From the NCBI RefSeq assembly GCF_003970675.1, contig NZ_CP034563.1:62001-126000 (forward strand): a stretch of 64,000 bases of DNA, written 5' to 3'. Numbering within the stretch: the first letter of the stretch is position 1; each line of letters starts with the position of its first letter. Below, piece after piece: positions 29,601-38,674 of the stretch. The position numbers and the translations under genes were made by a program. The notes under the pieces are model-generated. The model saw nothing but the letters and a program-made list of their open reading frames with translations, was not told the origin of the DNA and ran no database searches. Origin of the DNA: Flammeovirga pectinis (lineage in GTDB: Bacteria > Bacteroidota > Bacteroidia > Cytophagales > Flammeovirgaceae).

Positions 29601-29827
29601 CAACCTCCTCCATGAAAAAATAACAAAGCAGCAGTTTTGTCTGTTACTTTATGATTTGGAGGGTAAAAGAAGTGTAACTTTAAATCTATATTATCAATAG
29701 TTTTGTAAATCACTACTTTGTCTGGCGCTCCACTTTTTGTTGCGCTTTCTTCTACATCTTTAGGTTGATGAAAAGAGAATAATCCGAATACACAGATCAG
29801 TAATAAAAGTTGATAGTATGTTTTCAT
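26648..29827 (-). CDS. Fusion of an alpha/beta-hydrolase esterase and a GH95 alpha-L-fucosidase-like enzyme
   Basis: After a signal peptide (about 1-20), residues 30-290 are a BD-FAE/acetyl-xylan-esterase-like hydrolase. It has an oxyanion HGGG (FFHGGGWNGG), nucleophile Ser147 in GGSAGG, an Asp in LLGTEDRVF and a His in DQEHAFF. From about residue 306 a full GH95-type enzyme follows, beginning LRLWYDQPAKDWQSEALPIGNGYMGAM and including WACDYHMNINQQMLYWPAEV and RHVSHLYALHPGKQIS. GH95 enzymes remove alpha-1,2-L-fucose or alpha-L-galactose. The fusion suggests deacylation coupled to fucose or galactose removal. The start lies five bases after the stop of the GH2 gene. Confidence 0.88.
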   Translation of the reverse strand: MKTYYQLLLLICVFGLFSFHQPKDVEESATKSGAPDKVVIYKTIDNIDLKLHFFYPPNHKVTDKTAALLFFHGGGWNGGAPSQLYAQSAYLASRGLVVVSAQYRVNKANGTTPQECVKDGKSAMRWLRTHAQNYGINANKILAGGGSAGGHIAAALATVKGFNEVGEDTTVSCMPEALVLFNPAIHNGKEGYGYTRVQEYWESFSPYHNIDKTTPPTVILLGTEDRVFKPSLAKEFKKNMEENGVRCDLILYKDQEHAFFNKDMNLEMHYQTMIDADKFLISLGYLKGEPRTLTSFLAEHKEENALRLWYDQPAKDWQSEALPIGNGYMGAMFFGGTNKEQIQFSEGTLWSGGPGSNDNYNFGVRKDAWKHLEAVRKLLDEEKFNEAHALAQKELTGVLHKNENDLSSFGDYGAQQTMGDLMITVDHAEEVEHYKRVLDIEKAEGYITYNIGDNQYKRTYFGDYPSKLMVYKLESDLPENYSISFQTPHQKNKETFKKNLYSFQGEVKDNGMQFETCLKIESDGKTKFVDNKVIIENATYVVAYHVASTEYLNKFPTYKGNDFITENKHLLHRLKGKSFEEIQKEHRLDYQNLFERVDFDLGYKQGEDLPTDQRLLAYSKGNNDYWLEQLYFQYSRYLMISSSRPGTMPMHLQGKWNDSTNPAWACDYHMNINQQMLYWPAEVVNLSECEEPLNDYIESLVEPGKITAKEFFNARGWTVSTMNNPFGYTSSGWGFPWGFFPGGAGWISQHLWEHYEFTQDEAFLKNQAYPIMKEAALFWVDYLTENENGLLVSTPSYSPEHGGISKGASMDHQIAWDLMSNCIAACEVLEIDADFKKEITAVRNKIAPPTIGSWGQLQEWMEDVDDPNNKHRHVSHLYALHPGKQISLEKTPEWAEATRVSLNARGDDGTGWSLAWKVNFWSRLKDGDRAYQLYRRLLQPIGFGDESTHASGTYANLFCGHPPFQLDGNMGGAAGMAEMLLQSQTGTLEILPALPQAWKKGNVKGLKARGGYTVDMSWKNGKLKTLHITAVKNGPCTLLYKGKKQVKEMVAGETLEVKF

Positions 29828-29832
29828 TTCAT

Positions 29833-32397
29833 TTAGTTTGTTTTGCCATACACTTCAATCTCTCCAATTGATAACGGAAGTGCTTTATTTTTTAAAGTGA
29901 AAGTAAAGCGAATAAACCTTACTTTTGTATTGTCTTTGATATTCCATTCAAGATAAGGTTTCTGCTTTGTATTACAATTCAATTTCTCTAAAGAAATCCA
30001 ATCTTTTTGATTCACAGAAGAAGCCAACTCAATGGTCATGTCAGTAGCAGTTTGAAACGTAATGTTTACATCCTCTACATTGTAGAAATTTTCCATATCC
30101 AACTCCCACCAAATGATACCGTCTTTTGAAATTGGATTCCATTTGGTCCACTTGTGTCCATCATTTGCTAAAGACGCTGGGGTAATACTCGTAGAATTTG
30201 TACGTGTTGGTCTTGCATCAGACACTTTTACAGACGAACCCGTTTCTACTGCTTGTTGCCATCTATAATCTTGGTAAGGTCGAGCTTTTACAACAGGTGT
30301 AATCCCTTCCTCATATTTTGGTAATCCGGTTGTAATAATTTCTATTTGTGCAGGTTTTAAACCTTTTGATGTTGCCTCAATAATGGTTGTACCACCTTCA
30401 TAACTACGAAATTCCATTGCAGCATGTCCTTCTAAAATTTGGATATCATTTCTTGTCGTCTCTTTAAAAGTAATACTTCTTCCTGTAGGAAATTCACCGG
30501 GTCCAGAAACGATAGTAAGTGTTACATCTGGACTATTAGATATATGTACGCCATTTTCATCCAATACTTGTACATTAATGTGTACATCATCGGTAGCATC
30601 TGTGCCAATAATTGTTGTTTTATCAGCAAATAATTTTAAGCTCTTAGGCATCCCTTTTTCAGGCCATTTTGGAGGTGCAATTCCTCTAAAATAATTACGG
30701 TACCAATACCAAGAACGTTTCGGAATTCTAGCATAATCCACAATACCCATTTCGCCCATATTTCCTGCAATACTACCATGGTCAAAACCACACCAAATGG
30801 CATGTCCACTTCTCCAAGCAGGTTTTTCACCATCTGTTACATGGCCCCAACATGCTGTATAATCACCTGGTCTATCTGTTACGCAAGATCCATATTCACT
30901 TACCATATTAGGAAAACCAGGGTTTTTATAAAGTGTTGCCCCATCTCCATTATAACCAGCAATATCACCTAAAACATCTACATTTTGACGTTGTGCACCA
31001 CCAATCATGGCAGGTCTTGAAGGATCTAATTTATGTGATTCATCTACTAAATCTACCAATAATTTTTTCATTGGTTCGATTACTTTTTCTGAAGAGAAAA
31101 ATGGCTCATTACTCATACTCCATGCTATAATAGACGGACTATTTTTATTAATTTTAATCAGCTCTTCTAAAGTTTTCTCAGCACTTTTATTGTATCCCGT
31201 CCAATCTTCTTCTTTGGTAGGATAAGTACTCGATTTCCAATTGCCTTCATCAATAAAACCGCCAATTCCCCATACACAGTTTTCAGGAATAAAAAAGATG
31301 CCTAGTTCATCACATACTTCAGTAAAGTAAGGGTGATGAGGATAATGTGATGCTCTAATCATATTAAACCCTGCCTCTTTCATTAATTTTACATCTCTGT
31401 AAACACCTGCTTTTGTTACAGCATCTCCCCAACCTGCATGATCTTGATGTACATTAACACCCTCTAGATATAGGTGCTTCCCATTTAAGAAAAATCCTTG
31501 ATCAGCAGTCCATTCAAACCATCTAAAACCAAGCGTAGAACTGTAATTATCTACTACACTATCCCCTTCTAATAAAAACGTTTCTATACGGTATAAATTA
31601 GGGTGTTCTGGCGACCATAATTGTGGGTTCTTAATTTTTTCTGATTGCTGTTCGAACGTTAATATCTCTCCACTTTTTACTATTTCTTGACGCTCTATTA
31701 TAGCTACTTGTTTATTATTAGGAGATACTATTTTTGTTCTAAGAATAAATGATTTATCTATTAAACTTTTATTTTCTATGGTGGTCTTAATGTTCACCGT
31801 TGCTTCTTCGTTGTTTACTTTTGGTGTTGTAACAAAAGTACCGTTCCAAGTTACATGTAAAGGGTTTGTTACTGTTAAGTAAACATCTCTGTAAATACCT
31901 CCACTAAACACATGTTCCCCTGCTCTTGGTGCTAATTGAGCATCCCAAACATTATTTACTCGAACAGCCAAAAGGTTATTTCCTTCTTTTACTGCTTTAG
32001 AGATATCCAATGAAAAACCTGTATAGCCACCACTATGTTCACCTACTTTTTTACCATTTAAGTAGATTTCAGCTACCTGAAAAACACCATCAAATTCTAG
32101 ATGTAATGCTTTAGAAAGCCACTCTTTTTTTATAATCAAATTCTTTTGATACCAACCGTAACCAACATAAAAACTTTCCGATCTAAAATACGGTAAACTA
32201 AAGCTATGTGGCAATCCGACGGTTTCCCATTCTCCATTTTTTTTTGAAGATGAGAATTCGTCGTTTTCTTCACTAAAAGTAAAAGACCAATCTCTATTTA
32301 TGTTGATTTTCTCTCTTTTGCTCCCCTCTTTGTTTGAAGGAGAACATGAAAAAATAGAGAGTAATAAAAGTAAAAATAAGGGAAGTTGTTTGTTCAT
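29833..32397 (-). CDS. GH2-family glycosidase (beta-galactosidase type) lipoprotein with F5/8C domain
   Basis: The lipoprotein signal is MNKQLPLFLLLLLSIFSC. Domains in order: GH2 sugar-binding (about 30-185), Ig-like (190-295), TIM barrel (300-590), an Ig-like segment (about 595-690), and a C-terminal F5/8C-type domain (about 715-854). Acid/base Glu431 lies in AWSMSNEP and nucleophile Glu501 in MVSEYGSC, both in the expected spacing. Beta-galactosidase is the commonest activity; beta-glucuronidase or other GH2 activities cannot be excluded. It belongs to the minus-strand sulfatase/GH cluster and leads directly into the esterase-GH95 gene. Confidence 0.87.
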   Translation of the reverse strand: MNKQLPLFLLLLLSIFSCSPSNKEGSKREKININRDWSFTFSEENDEFSSSKKNGEWETVGLPHSFSLPYFRSESFYVGYGWYQKNLIIKKEWLSKALHLEFDGVFQVAEIYLNGKKVGEHSGGYTGFSLDISKAVKEGNNLLAVRVNNVWDAQLAPRAGEHVFSGGIYRDVYLTVTNPLHVTWNGTFVTTPKVNNEEATVNIKTTIENKSLIDKSFILRTKIVSPNNKQVAIIERQEIVKSGEILTFEQQSEKIKNPQLWSPEHPNLYRIETFLLEGDSVVDNYSSTLGFRWFEWTADQGFFLNGKHLYLEGVNVHQDHAGWGDAVTKAGVYRDVKLMKEAGFNMIRASHYPHHPYFTEVCDELGIFFIPENCVWGIGGFIDEGNWKSSTYPTKEEDWTGYNKSAEKTLEELIKINKNSPSIIAWSMSNEPFFSSEKVIEPMKKLLVDLVDESHKLDPSRPAMIGGAQRQNVDVLGDIAGYNGDGATLYKNPGFPNMVSEYGSCVTDRPGDYTACWGHVTDGEKPAWRSGHAIWCGFDHGSIAGNMGEMGIVDYARIPKRSWYWYRNYFRGIAPPKWPEKGMPKSLKLFADKTTIIGTDATDDVHINVQVLDENGVHISNSPDVTLTIVSGPGEFPTGRSITFKETTRNDIQILEGHAAMEFRSYEGGTTIIEATSKGLKPAQIEIITTGLPKYEEGITPVVKARPYQDYRWQQAVETGSSVKVSDARPTRTNSTSITPASLANDGHKWTKWNPISKDGIIWWELDMENFYNVEDVNITFQTATDMTIELASSVNQKDWISLEKLNCNTKQKPYLEWNIKDNTKVRFIRFTFTLKNKALPLSIGEIEVYGKTN

Positions 32398-32567
32398 TTT
32401 ATTATGTATTGATACAGCATAAATATCTTTAGAATAGTTGAGATAATTGAGTCGTTATCATTCAAAAACTAACATAAAACGGTCAGAGCTCAGTATCTAG
32501 TAAATCATATAAAGAAACTTTTCTATTTATCTTCTTTATATGATTTAAACCTACCCAATGCTCAAAT

Positions 32568-32759
32568 TCATGAATTAATAGTTTGTACTACTTTATCCAT
32601 ATTATTGACATTAGCAATGGTAATAAAAATTGCACGCATCATAGATGATCTCGGATGTATTTTTCCTTTTAAATTTAATTCATCAAGAAGTCCTAAAAGA
32701 GGGAAACCATTTGCGTCTGTTCTTTTATCATCTGATAAAACTACCCCATAATATTGCAT
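32568..32759 (-). CDS. Short hypothetical ORF, possibly a gene fragment
   Basis: Sixty-three residues (ends MMRAIFITIANVNNMDKVVQTINS) in the 590-base gap between the GH2 and GH43-like genes. It reads like protein, with mixed helix/strand composition and the motif GLLDELNLKGKIHPRSS, but has no clear ribosome binding site and follows a stop only four codons upstream. It may be the C-terminal remnant of a lost gene. The rest of the gap holds nothing I recognise. Confidence 0.3.
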   Translation of the reverse strand: MQYYGVVLSDDKRTDANGFPLLGLLDELNLKGKIHPRSSMMRAIFITIANVNNMDKVVQTINS

Positions 32760-32984
32760 TAGGAAGTATCATATTGTTTCTTTAATTCACTTATTAATGA
32801 AATTAGATTGTCAGATTAAAAGTGTTGTAAATTAAAAATTGACTTATCAAGTAAAATCATCACTTTCCGAAGTAAAATACCAATTTATGTTGATATATAT
32901 ATTTCTTACCTCATTACCTTGCTCCACAAAGCATAAAGAAAAAGTTATAAGAAATATTAGTGAGTTTTTTTAATTTGATTTTAG

Positions 32985-34094
32985 TTAAAAATGCCACTCA
33001 TTTTGCCATTTAAGCACAGGCTTATCTTCTTCAAATTCTATAGGGAGCCAAATATATCTTCCATCAATTGCATTTTCAGGCATCCAACGATCAGCCATAA
33101 AAATATAAGTATCTTCTTTTCCTTCAACAGGTAAAATAAAAGTACTTTGTGATTGAAAAGTGGTGTTTTTTTCTCCTTCTGTACCTTGACAAGGGTTACC
33201 TAAAGAAGTCCAAGGTCCTAATGGATGATCAGCCACAGCAGATCTTGCTGCATTTGGTTTCCATCCCGTCAGCCCAGAAGTAATCATATAGTATTTTTCT
33301 CCTTTTTTGAAGATTGCAGGAGCTTCGTTACATTGCCCTTCAAGTGCTCTTGTATATTTCCCTGTAAAATCTTGGTAATTATCCGTTAATTCAGCGATAT
33401 GTAAAGTAGTATTTTCTTCAGAAGAAAAAATATGATACGCCTTACCATCAACATCAACATAGAGCGTCATATCTCTTGCCATTTGTCCTTTTTGAAGATC
33501 ACGCTGAAGAAAAACACCTTCAGCAGCGACATTAAAATATTCTTTAGACCATTTTTTTATACTCTCTAAATTGTAATTTTTAGTTTTTAAACTATCAGGG
33601 TAATCTATTGGCCAAATTCCACTATTTGGGTTTACACTTTTAAGGTATTGATAAGGCCCTGTGATCTGATCACTTACCGCAACACCCGTCATAGCAGCTT
33701 TATACCCTTGCCCTTTTAATTCATGATGAAACCACATCACAAATTGCTTATTTTTAGCATTGTAAATCACTTTTGGACGTTCAATAACACAACCTTTGAT
33801 CAGTAAAGAAGTAGTATCATTACTCACAGAAAGTGCAATTCCTTCGTCTTTCCAATTGTATAAATCTTTAGAAGAATAACAATGAACACCCACCTGTGCA
33901 GTATTGCCTATTTTCCCATCAACCTTATGTTCACCAAACCAATAATAAGTGTTTTCATGATCAAGAATTCCTCCACCATGTGCATTAATATGTACCCCAT
34001 TATTGTCGAGCCACTTCTCAGCAGGAATAAATTTTGACACTTTCTCTTGGCAAGAAAAAAGGAACATCAAACTTATAATTAAACTATATCTCAT
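32985..34094 (-). CDS. GH43-like five-bladed beta-propeller glycosidase (lipoprotein)
   Basis: The signal MRYSLIISLMFLFSC carries lipobox Cys15. The mature start, DNNGVHINAHGGGILDHENTYYWFGEHK, and blades such as IKGCVIERPKVIYNAKNKQFVMWFH and GQCNEAPAIFKKGEKYYMITSG are typical of GH43 proteins, including galactan- or arabinan-acting subfamilies. Candidate catalytic residues are the Asp after GGGIL, an Asp in the middle blades and the Glu in CNEAPAIF. The exact subfamily cannot be set by eye. It starts three bases after the stop of the sulfatase gene, so they are co-transcribed. Confidence 0.82.
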   Translation of the reverse strand: MRYSLIISLMFLFSCQEKVSKFIPAEKWLDNNGVHINAHGGGILDHENTYYWFGEHKVDGKIGNTAQVGVHCYSSKDLYNWKDEGIALSVSNDTTSLLIKGCVIERPKVIYNAKNKQFVMWFHHELKGQGYKAAMTGVAVSDQITGPYQYLKSVNPNSGIWPIDYPDSLKTKNYNLESIKKWSKEYFNVAAEGVFLQRDLQKGQMARDMTLYVDVDGKAYHIFSSEENTTLHIAELTDNYQDFTGKYTRALEGQCNEAPAIFKKGEKYYMITSGLTGWKPNAARSAVADHPLGPWTSLGNPCQGTEGEKNTTFQSQSTFILPVEGKEDTYIFMADRWMPENAIDGRYIWLPIEFEEDKPVLKWQNEWHF

Positions 34095-34097
34095 GTT

Positions 34098-35507
34098 CTA
34101 TTTTATTTCTTTAGTTGAAGTTTCAGGCTGTGTCAATTTATATTCTGCATCATATAAATCAACCTGTTCTCTTCTCCATCTATTCCCTTCCATATAAAGC
34201 ATTTGAGGACTAGAAACATCCCAATCACCTAATTCTTTTAGCATTTCAATAACTAAATCTCGATTTTCAGCAGCTACATCATTTTGTTCTGAAGGATCTT
34301 TATCAAGATTAAAAAGTAATGGCAAACGGTCGGGAAGACGAATGAGTTTCCAATTTCCTTTGCGAATACCTGCACTAATAGTAAAACGCCACATCATTGT
34401 TTCGTGTGGGTTTCCTTTTATTTCTTTTGTGATATAAGGGTAAATATTTACACCGTCTAATTTATCTTCTGCCGTTGTTTTTCCTCCCGCTAAAGCCACA
34501 AAAGTAGGTGCTAAATCTAAAGAAGAAACAGGTAAATCATACTGCCCATTTTCTAAATGTTTTGGGTAGGATATAACAAACGGAACTCTAATTCCTCCTT
34601 CTAATAAGATTCCTTTTTGCCCGTTATATGGTGCGTTGATAGAGGCATTATGATCACATGGACCTCCATTATCACTAAAGAATACAATTACCGTATTATC
34701 ATATACTTTCTGCTTTTTTAATTCTTTAATGATACGGCCTACATTTACATCCAAACGGTGAATCATAGCAGCATACGTACGTCTTTTTTCGTCTTTGATG
34801 TCTTCGTATAATGCTAAATCTGCATCAGTTGCTTGCATTGGAGCATGTGGTGCATTAAAAGAAGCAAATAAGAAAAATGGATCTTTTTTATGTCTCTTGA
34901 TAAAATCTACACATTCATCTCCCTTATCATCTGTAATGTAGGTGATAGGTTGTGGTTCTTTATAATTAGATTCAATTGATGATTTATATCCTTTACCTTT
35001 TTTATTTGTGGAAAAGTAATTGTGTCCACCACCTCTATAGCCCCAAAATTCATGAAAGCCACGTTTTGTAGGATGAAACTGATCTGCTTCACCCAAGTGC
35101 CATTTTCCAATTAAGCCATTGGTATAACCAAGAGTTGCAAGTCGGTCTGCAATAGTTACTTCTTCTACAGGAACACCAACATAATTTTCATCAAACTGAG
35201 GTAAATCTACAATTGGATTGTTATCAAAACCAAAATTCACTTGGTTCCTCCCTGTCATTAATCCAGCTCTCGACGGACCACAAACAGGAGCAGAAACATA
35301 CGCTTGGGTACATTGTACTCCCTGTTTAGCCAGTGCATCTATATTTGGTGTTCTTATTTGTTTACTGCCATTAAAACCAACATCTGCATACCCTAAATCG
35401 TCTGCAAGGATAATTACAAAATTTGGTTTTTGATTGGTATTTTGTGCATATAGGTTTAACGTAACTCCCTGAAAAAATAGGAGAATTAAAAAGAGTAGTC
35501 TGTTCAT
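34098..35507 (-). CDS. Secreted type I sulfatase
   Basis: A signal peptide (MNRLLFLILLFFQGVTLNLYA) precedes an alkaline-phosphatase-fold sulfatase. The metal site starts with ADDLGYADVG. The formylglycine motif is VCGPSRAGLMTGR with Cys76 (C-x-P-S-R), matured by a formylglycine-generating enzyme or anSME encoded elsewhere. The second metal segment is FFSDNGGP and the C-terminal region ends with IRKGNWKLIR. It should remove sulfate esters from algal or animal polysaccharide, making it accessible to the adjacent GH43, GH2 and GH95 enzymes. It is the first gene of this minus-strand unit. Confidence 0.92.
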   Translation of the reverse strand: MNRLLFLILLFFQGVTLNLYAQNTNQKPNFVIILADDLGYADVGFNGSKQIRTPNIDALAKQGVQCTQAYVSAPVCGPSRAGLMTGRNQVNFGFDNNPIVDLPQFDENYVGVPVEEVTIADRLATLGYTNGLIGKWHLGEADQFHPTKRGFHEFWGYRGGGHNYFSTNKKGKGYKSSIESNYKEPQPITYITDDKGDECVDFIKRHKKDPFFLFASFNAPHAPMQATDADLALYEDIKDEKRRTYAAMIHRLDVNVGRIIKELKKQKVYDNTVIVFFSDNGGPCDHNASINAPYNGQKGILLEGGIRVPFVISYPKHLENGQYDLPVSSLDLAPTFVALAGGKTTAEDKLDGVNIYPYITKEIKGNPHETMMWRFTISAGIRKGNWKLIRLPDRLPLLFNLDKDPSEQNDVAAENRDLVIEMLKELGDWDVSSPQMLYMEGNRWRREQVDLYDAEYKLTQPETSTKEIK

Positions 35508-35633
35508 TTCAATATTCTTTAAAGTGATACATAAAGATCATTGAAACAACTTTATTTTAGGAAATCATTTCAGTCAAATTATAGCATAATTTCGTCAGTT
35601 TATGGGTTTGAAGCATTCTAAAATCAGCTTCAT

Positions 35634-35680
35634 AAAAAAAACCACTCTTTTGTATTTTTACAAAAGAGTGGTTTTTTTTA
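35634..35680 (-). terminator. Strong hairpin terminator
   Basis: AAAACCACTCTTTTGTA and TACAAAAGAGTGGTTTT are perfectly paired arms with a four-base loop, bordered by A on one side and T on the other. It lies 13 bases past the stop of the LamG lipoprotein gene and could act in both directions. Confidence 0.85.
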
Positions 35681-35692
35681 AATAGAGTAGTA

Positions 35693-37165
35693 TTAATTAT
35701 GGTATAAAGCAATTATTTCATCTCCCGTAAGAGCTCTTTTATAAATTCTGATATCATCAATATCACCATTAGTATTATACGGATAATCTGGGTCATCCAT
35801 ACTTCTTCCTATAGTAATATCTGAATCATTTACATATAATGTCTTATTGTATTCTACTTCCGTTTCCAATACTCCATTTACATAAATTCTCATTGTAGAC
35901 CCGTCATAAGTTCCTACTAAGAAATAATATTGATCTAGAGAAACAAGAGTCTCTGATCTTTCTAAACCTAATGAACCATCTGAAAAGCCTAAGCGAAAAC
36001 CGAATGGTGTATTATCAGGATCATAATTATAACAATCATGGTCATCAGAAAGCTGATCACCATAAACTAAATACCACATACCATTATGAGAACCATTAGA
36101 TTCATCGTTATTACCTACAATAATATTATATTGACATCTTGAAGAATAAAATTCATGAGGTTTTACCCATGTTGCTATTGTCATTTCATTCTCAAAATCA
36201 TCAATACTAGATAAAGTAGCATACTGTGATGATTGATTAACATTTATAGCACTATTTTCAATACCATTTCTATCAGTTGTAAAAGTTGCATTTACAACAT
36301 TTGCATCATTTCCATTTCCTGATAAATCACTTGCTGTTGCATTAAAAGGAAAATATGCAAGTAACCCAGTACTAAGATCTAAAGCTCCTAGTTGAATAAT
36401 TAATGGATTTTCATTGTTAAACTCTTTAATTTCTTCTAGAGTGAAACTTTGATTAAATGTCTCATAACCTATACTAGACACTGTGATATTATACGTCTCT
36501 GAGTTATCTCTTAAACGTAATGCATAAGTCCTTGCCTCAAGTGTATCTGATAAGACATGTCCTTCACTGTCCGTAATAGTTATTTCACTTGGATTTAGTT
36601 TGAAAATTTTAGAATCTTCATCATATACCATTACAGTAGTATGTAGATAAAAAGTTTCTATCTCATTAAATGAGAAAGTTGAATAACCTAAATCATTAGG
36701 ATTATAACCTTTAGTATCAATTACTTCTGGTGTAACCTTAGTAACTTGATCTTTAACTACTGTAAAATCAATAGTTAATGGATCTGTTACCAAATAAGCT
36801 AAAGGAGATTCCTCTTTTGGTGTAGCATAAATCACTTCTTGATTGTCATTCAAAAGTAAAAATTCACTTAAATGATAATTTCCTGGAAGTGATGGTAAAG
36901 GCTCACTAAGTAATTCACCTTCAAAACTGTAAAGTGTAAGGCTGTGCATACTGTAAACCTCATTACCAGATTCATCCTCAATGGATATTAATACAGAGGT
37001 AGGTACTTCGTTATCATCTGCAATTGATGATCTACCATTACTTGCGGTTTGGTCAAAATTAAAAACAATTTGGCTTTCATTGATTTCTACCTTGTCTTCG
37101 CAAGAAAATATAGAAATTGATAAAAGAAGAAAGAGTAATTTGTGTGTTAAGCTAAATTTGTTCAT
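35693..37165 (-). CDS. LamG/concanavalin-fold lipoprotein
   Basis: The signal MNKFSLTHKLLFLLLSISIFSC places lipidated Cys22. Residues 30-260 hold beta-rich segments, with possible carboxypeptidase-regulatory-like folds (YALRLRDNSETYNITVSSIGYETF). Residues 265-490 are a LamG/concanavalin jelly roll, from LLAYFPFNATASDLSGNGNDA to DIDDIRIYKRALTGDEIIALY. Such domains bind glycans or act as surface adhesins. It is a single gene with its own terminator, next to the sulfatase/GH cluster. A role in holding polysaccharide at the cell surface is inference. Confidence 0.8.
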   Translation of the reverse strand: MNKFSLTHKLLFLLLSISIFSCEDKVEINESQIVFNFDQTASNGRSSIADDNEVPTSVLISIEDESGNEVYSMHSLTLYSFEGELLSEPLPSLPGNYHLSEFLLLNDNQEVIYATPKEESPLAYLVTDPLTIDFTVVKDQVTKVTPEVIDTKGYNPNDLGYSTFSFNEIETFYLHTTVMVYDEDSKIFKLNPSEITITDSEGHVLSDTLEARTYALRLRDNSETYNITVSSIGYETFNQSFTLEEIKEFNNENPLIIQLGALDLSTGLLAYFPFNATASDLSGNGNDANVVNATFTTDRNGIENSAINVNQSSQYATLSSIDDFENEMTIATWVKPHEFYSSRCQYNIIVGNNDESNGSHNGMWYLVYGDQLSDDHDCYNYDPDNTPFGFRLGFSDGSLGLERSETLVSLDQYYFLVGTYDGSTMRIYVNGVLETEVEYNKTLYVNDSDITIGRSMDDPDYPYNTNGDIDDIRIYKRALTGDEIIALYHN

Positions 37166-37333
37166 GAAGAAAAAGTATAGTTATTAGTAATTAAGAAGCA
37201 AATCTAAAAATAAATATTCTTAAATTAAAACTTATTTGTATTATAATTTAAATATTTTCATTTTCTTGAAGAGAAGCAGAAATCAGTTTTAAATATAGAA
37301 ATAGATTCAAGGTTTTATTAAAATTGGTAATAC

Positions 37334-38668
37334 TTACAACAACCCTCTCGCTTTTATCTCTAAATACTTATTTATCGTATCTACAGTTAGGTTTTCTGGT
37401 GTACTTAAAATGGTATGAATACCATGCTGTTGTAACTCTTTAGCAATAACTCTTCTTTCCAAGATATTTTCTTCTTGCAATGCTTTTAAGTAGAAATCAT
37501 TTACAGATTTTGCTTCATTTTTTATTGCTTCTTTAATTTCTGAATCCTCAAATAAAATGACTACTAAAAGATGTTTTTTTGCCAACCTTTTTAAATAAGG
37601 TAACTTTCTTTCTAAGCTTTCTTTGTGAGGTATATTTGTAAAGAAAATGAGTAAACTTCGTTGCTTTACCTGACTTCTTAAATTTGCACTGATCACCCCA
37701 AAATCAGTTTCTTTATAACTTGGCGTTAGGTTATAGAGTTTTTCTAAAACGTGCTGCATTTGTCCTGACTGTCTCTTTGCCTTTAATGTTGTCTGGCTAT
37801 CACTATTAAAAGCTGAAATCCCGATAAGGTCTTGTTTAGATTGTGCAATATGCAGTAAAACCAAACTTGCATTTATAGAATAGTCCAAAAGTGTCATCCC
37901 ATTAAAAGGCATTTTCATGCTTCGTCCCATATCTAAAACAGCATACACTTGCTGTGCCTTTTCATCTTGGTAGTGGTTTACCATTAATTGAGGGGAACGT
38001 GCTGTGGCTTTCCAATTTATTGAACGGAAATCATCTCCAGCAACGTATTCTTTTATCTGGTCAAATTCTTTTTGTTGCCCTATTCTTCTTACTTTTTTAA
38101 TTCCTCCTTCCATATGCCCTGTATGGAAAGCCATTAATTCGAATTTTTTAAGTTTCTGAAAAGAAGGATACACTTTTATAGTTTGTATTTCTTGCTCTTG
38201 TTTTACCTTTCTTCTTACTAATCCAATTCTTGATGTTACTAGTAAAATAAGGTCTCCAAAAAAGTATTCCCCTCTTTCTGTAGGTCGAATTGTGTACGTA
38301 ATCGACTTTTTATCACCTGATGGCAACTTAAAAGTAAAATGTAAATTTCTTAACTGAAACGGTATTGGCGCTTCATCAATCAATTCTATTTCTAAAGATT
38401 GAGTACTATTATTTTCTGTATAAAGTGTTACCGTATTGTCTTCTCCGTTAGAAAACCTTTCCGCACAAGAACGTTCGGTATGTAATCCTTTATCAAGAGA
38501 AAAAAGAAGATAGATGTCTACACTCGTTAGTAGTACATATACTAATAACAAAAGCGACGTTATACCAAATAAGAGAGGAATAAAATAAGATAGTATAAAT
38601 AATACTACTGTTATACCTCCAACTTGATAGAAACGTTCAGAAAAAAATAATTGCTTATAAAATTTCAT
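37334..38668 (-). CDS. DUF58-domain protein
   Basis: Two N-terminal membrane helices (about 15-35 and 36-55) precede a beta-sandwich region. The DUF58 motif GDDFRSINWKATARSPQLMVNHY follows at about residue 215. The C-terminal half is a vWA-like fold with a partial MIDAS, VLDMGRSMK. Proteins of this family work with MoxR AAA ATPases, here encoded six bases upstream. The block probably assembles or protects an envelope complex. It is the last gene of a five- or six-gene minus-strand operon. Confidence 0.88.
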   Translation of the reverse strand: MKFYKQLFFSERFYQVGGITVVLFILSYFIPLLFGITSLLLLVYVLLTSVDIYLLFSLDKGLHTERSCAERFSNGEDNTVTLYTENNSTQSLEIELIDEAPIPFQLRNLHFTFKLPSGDKKSITYTIRPTERGEYFFGDLILLVTSRIGLVRRKVKQEQEIQTIKVYPSFQKLKKFELMAFHTGHMEGGIKKVRRIGQQKEFDQIKEYVAGDDFRSINWKATARSPQLMVNHYQDEKAQQVYAVLDMGRSMKMPFNGMTLLDYSINASLVLLHIAQSKQDLIGISAFNSDSQTTLKAKRQSGQMQHVLEKLYNLTPSYKETDFGVISANLRSQVKQRSLLIFFTNIPHKESLERKLPYLKRLAKKHLLVVILFEDSEIKEAIKNEAKSVNDFYLKALQEENILERRVIAKELQQHGIHTILSTPENLTVDTINKYLEIKARGLL

Positions 38669-38674
38669 GTATTA

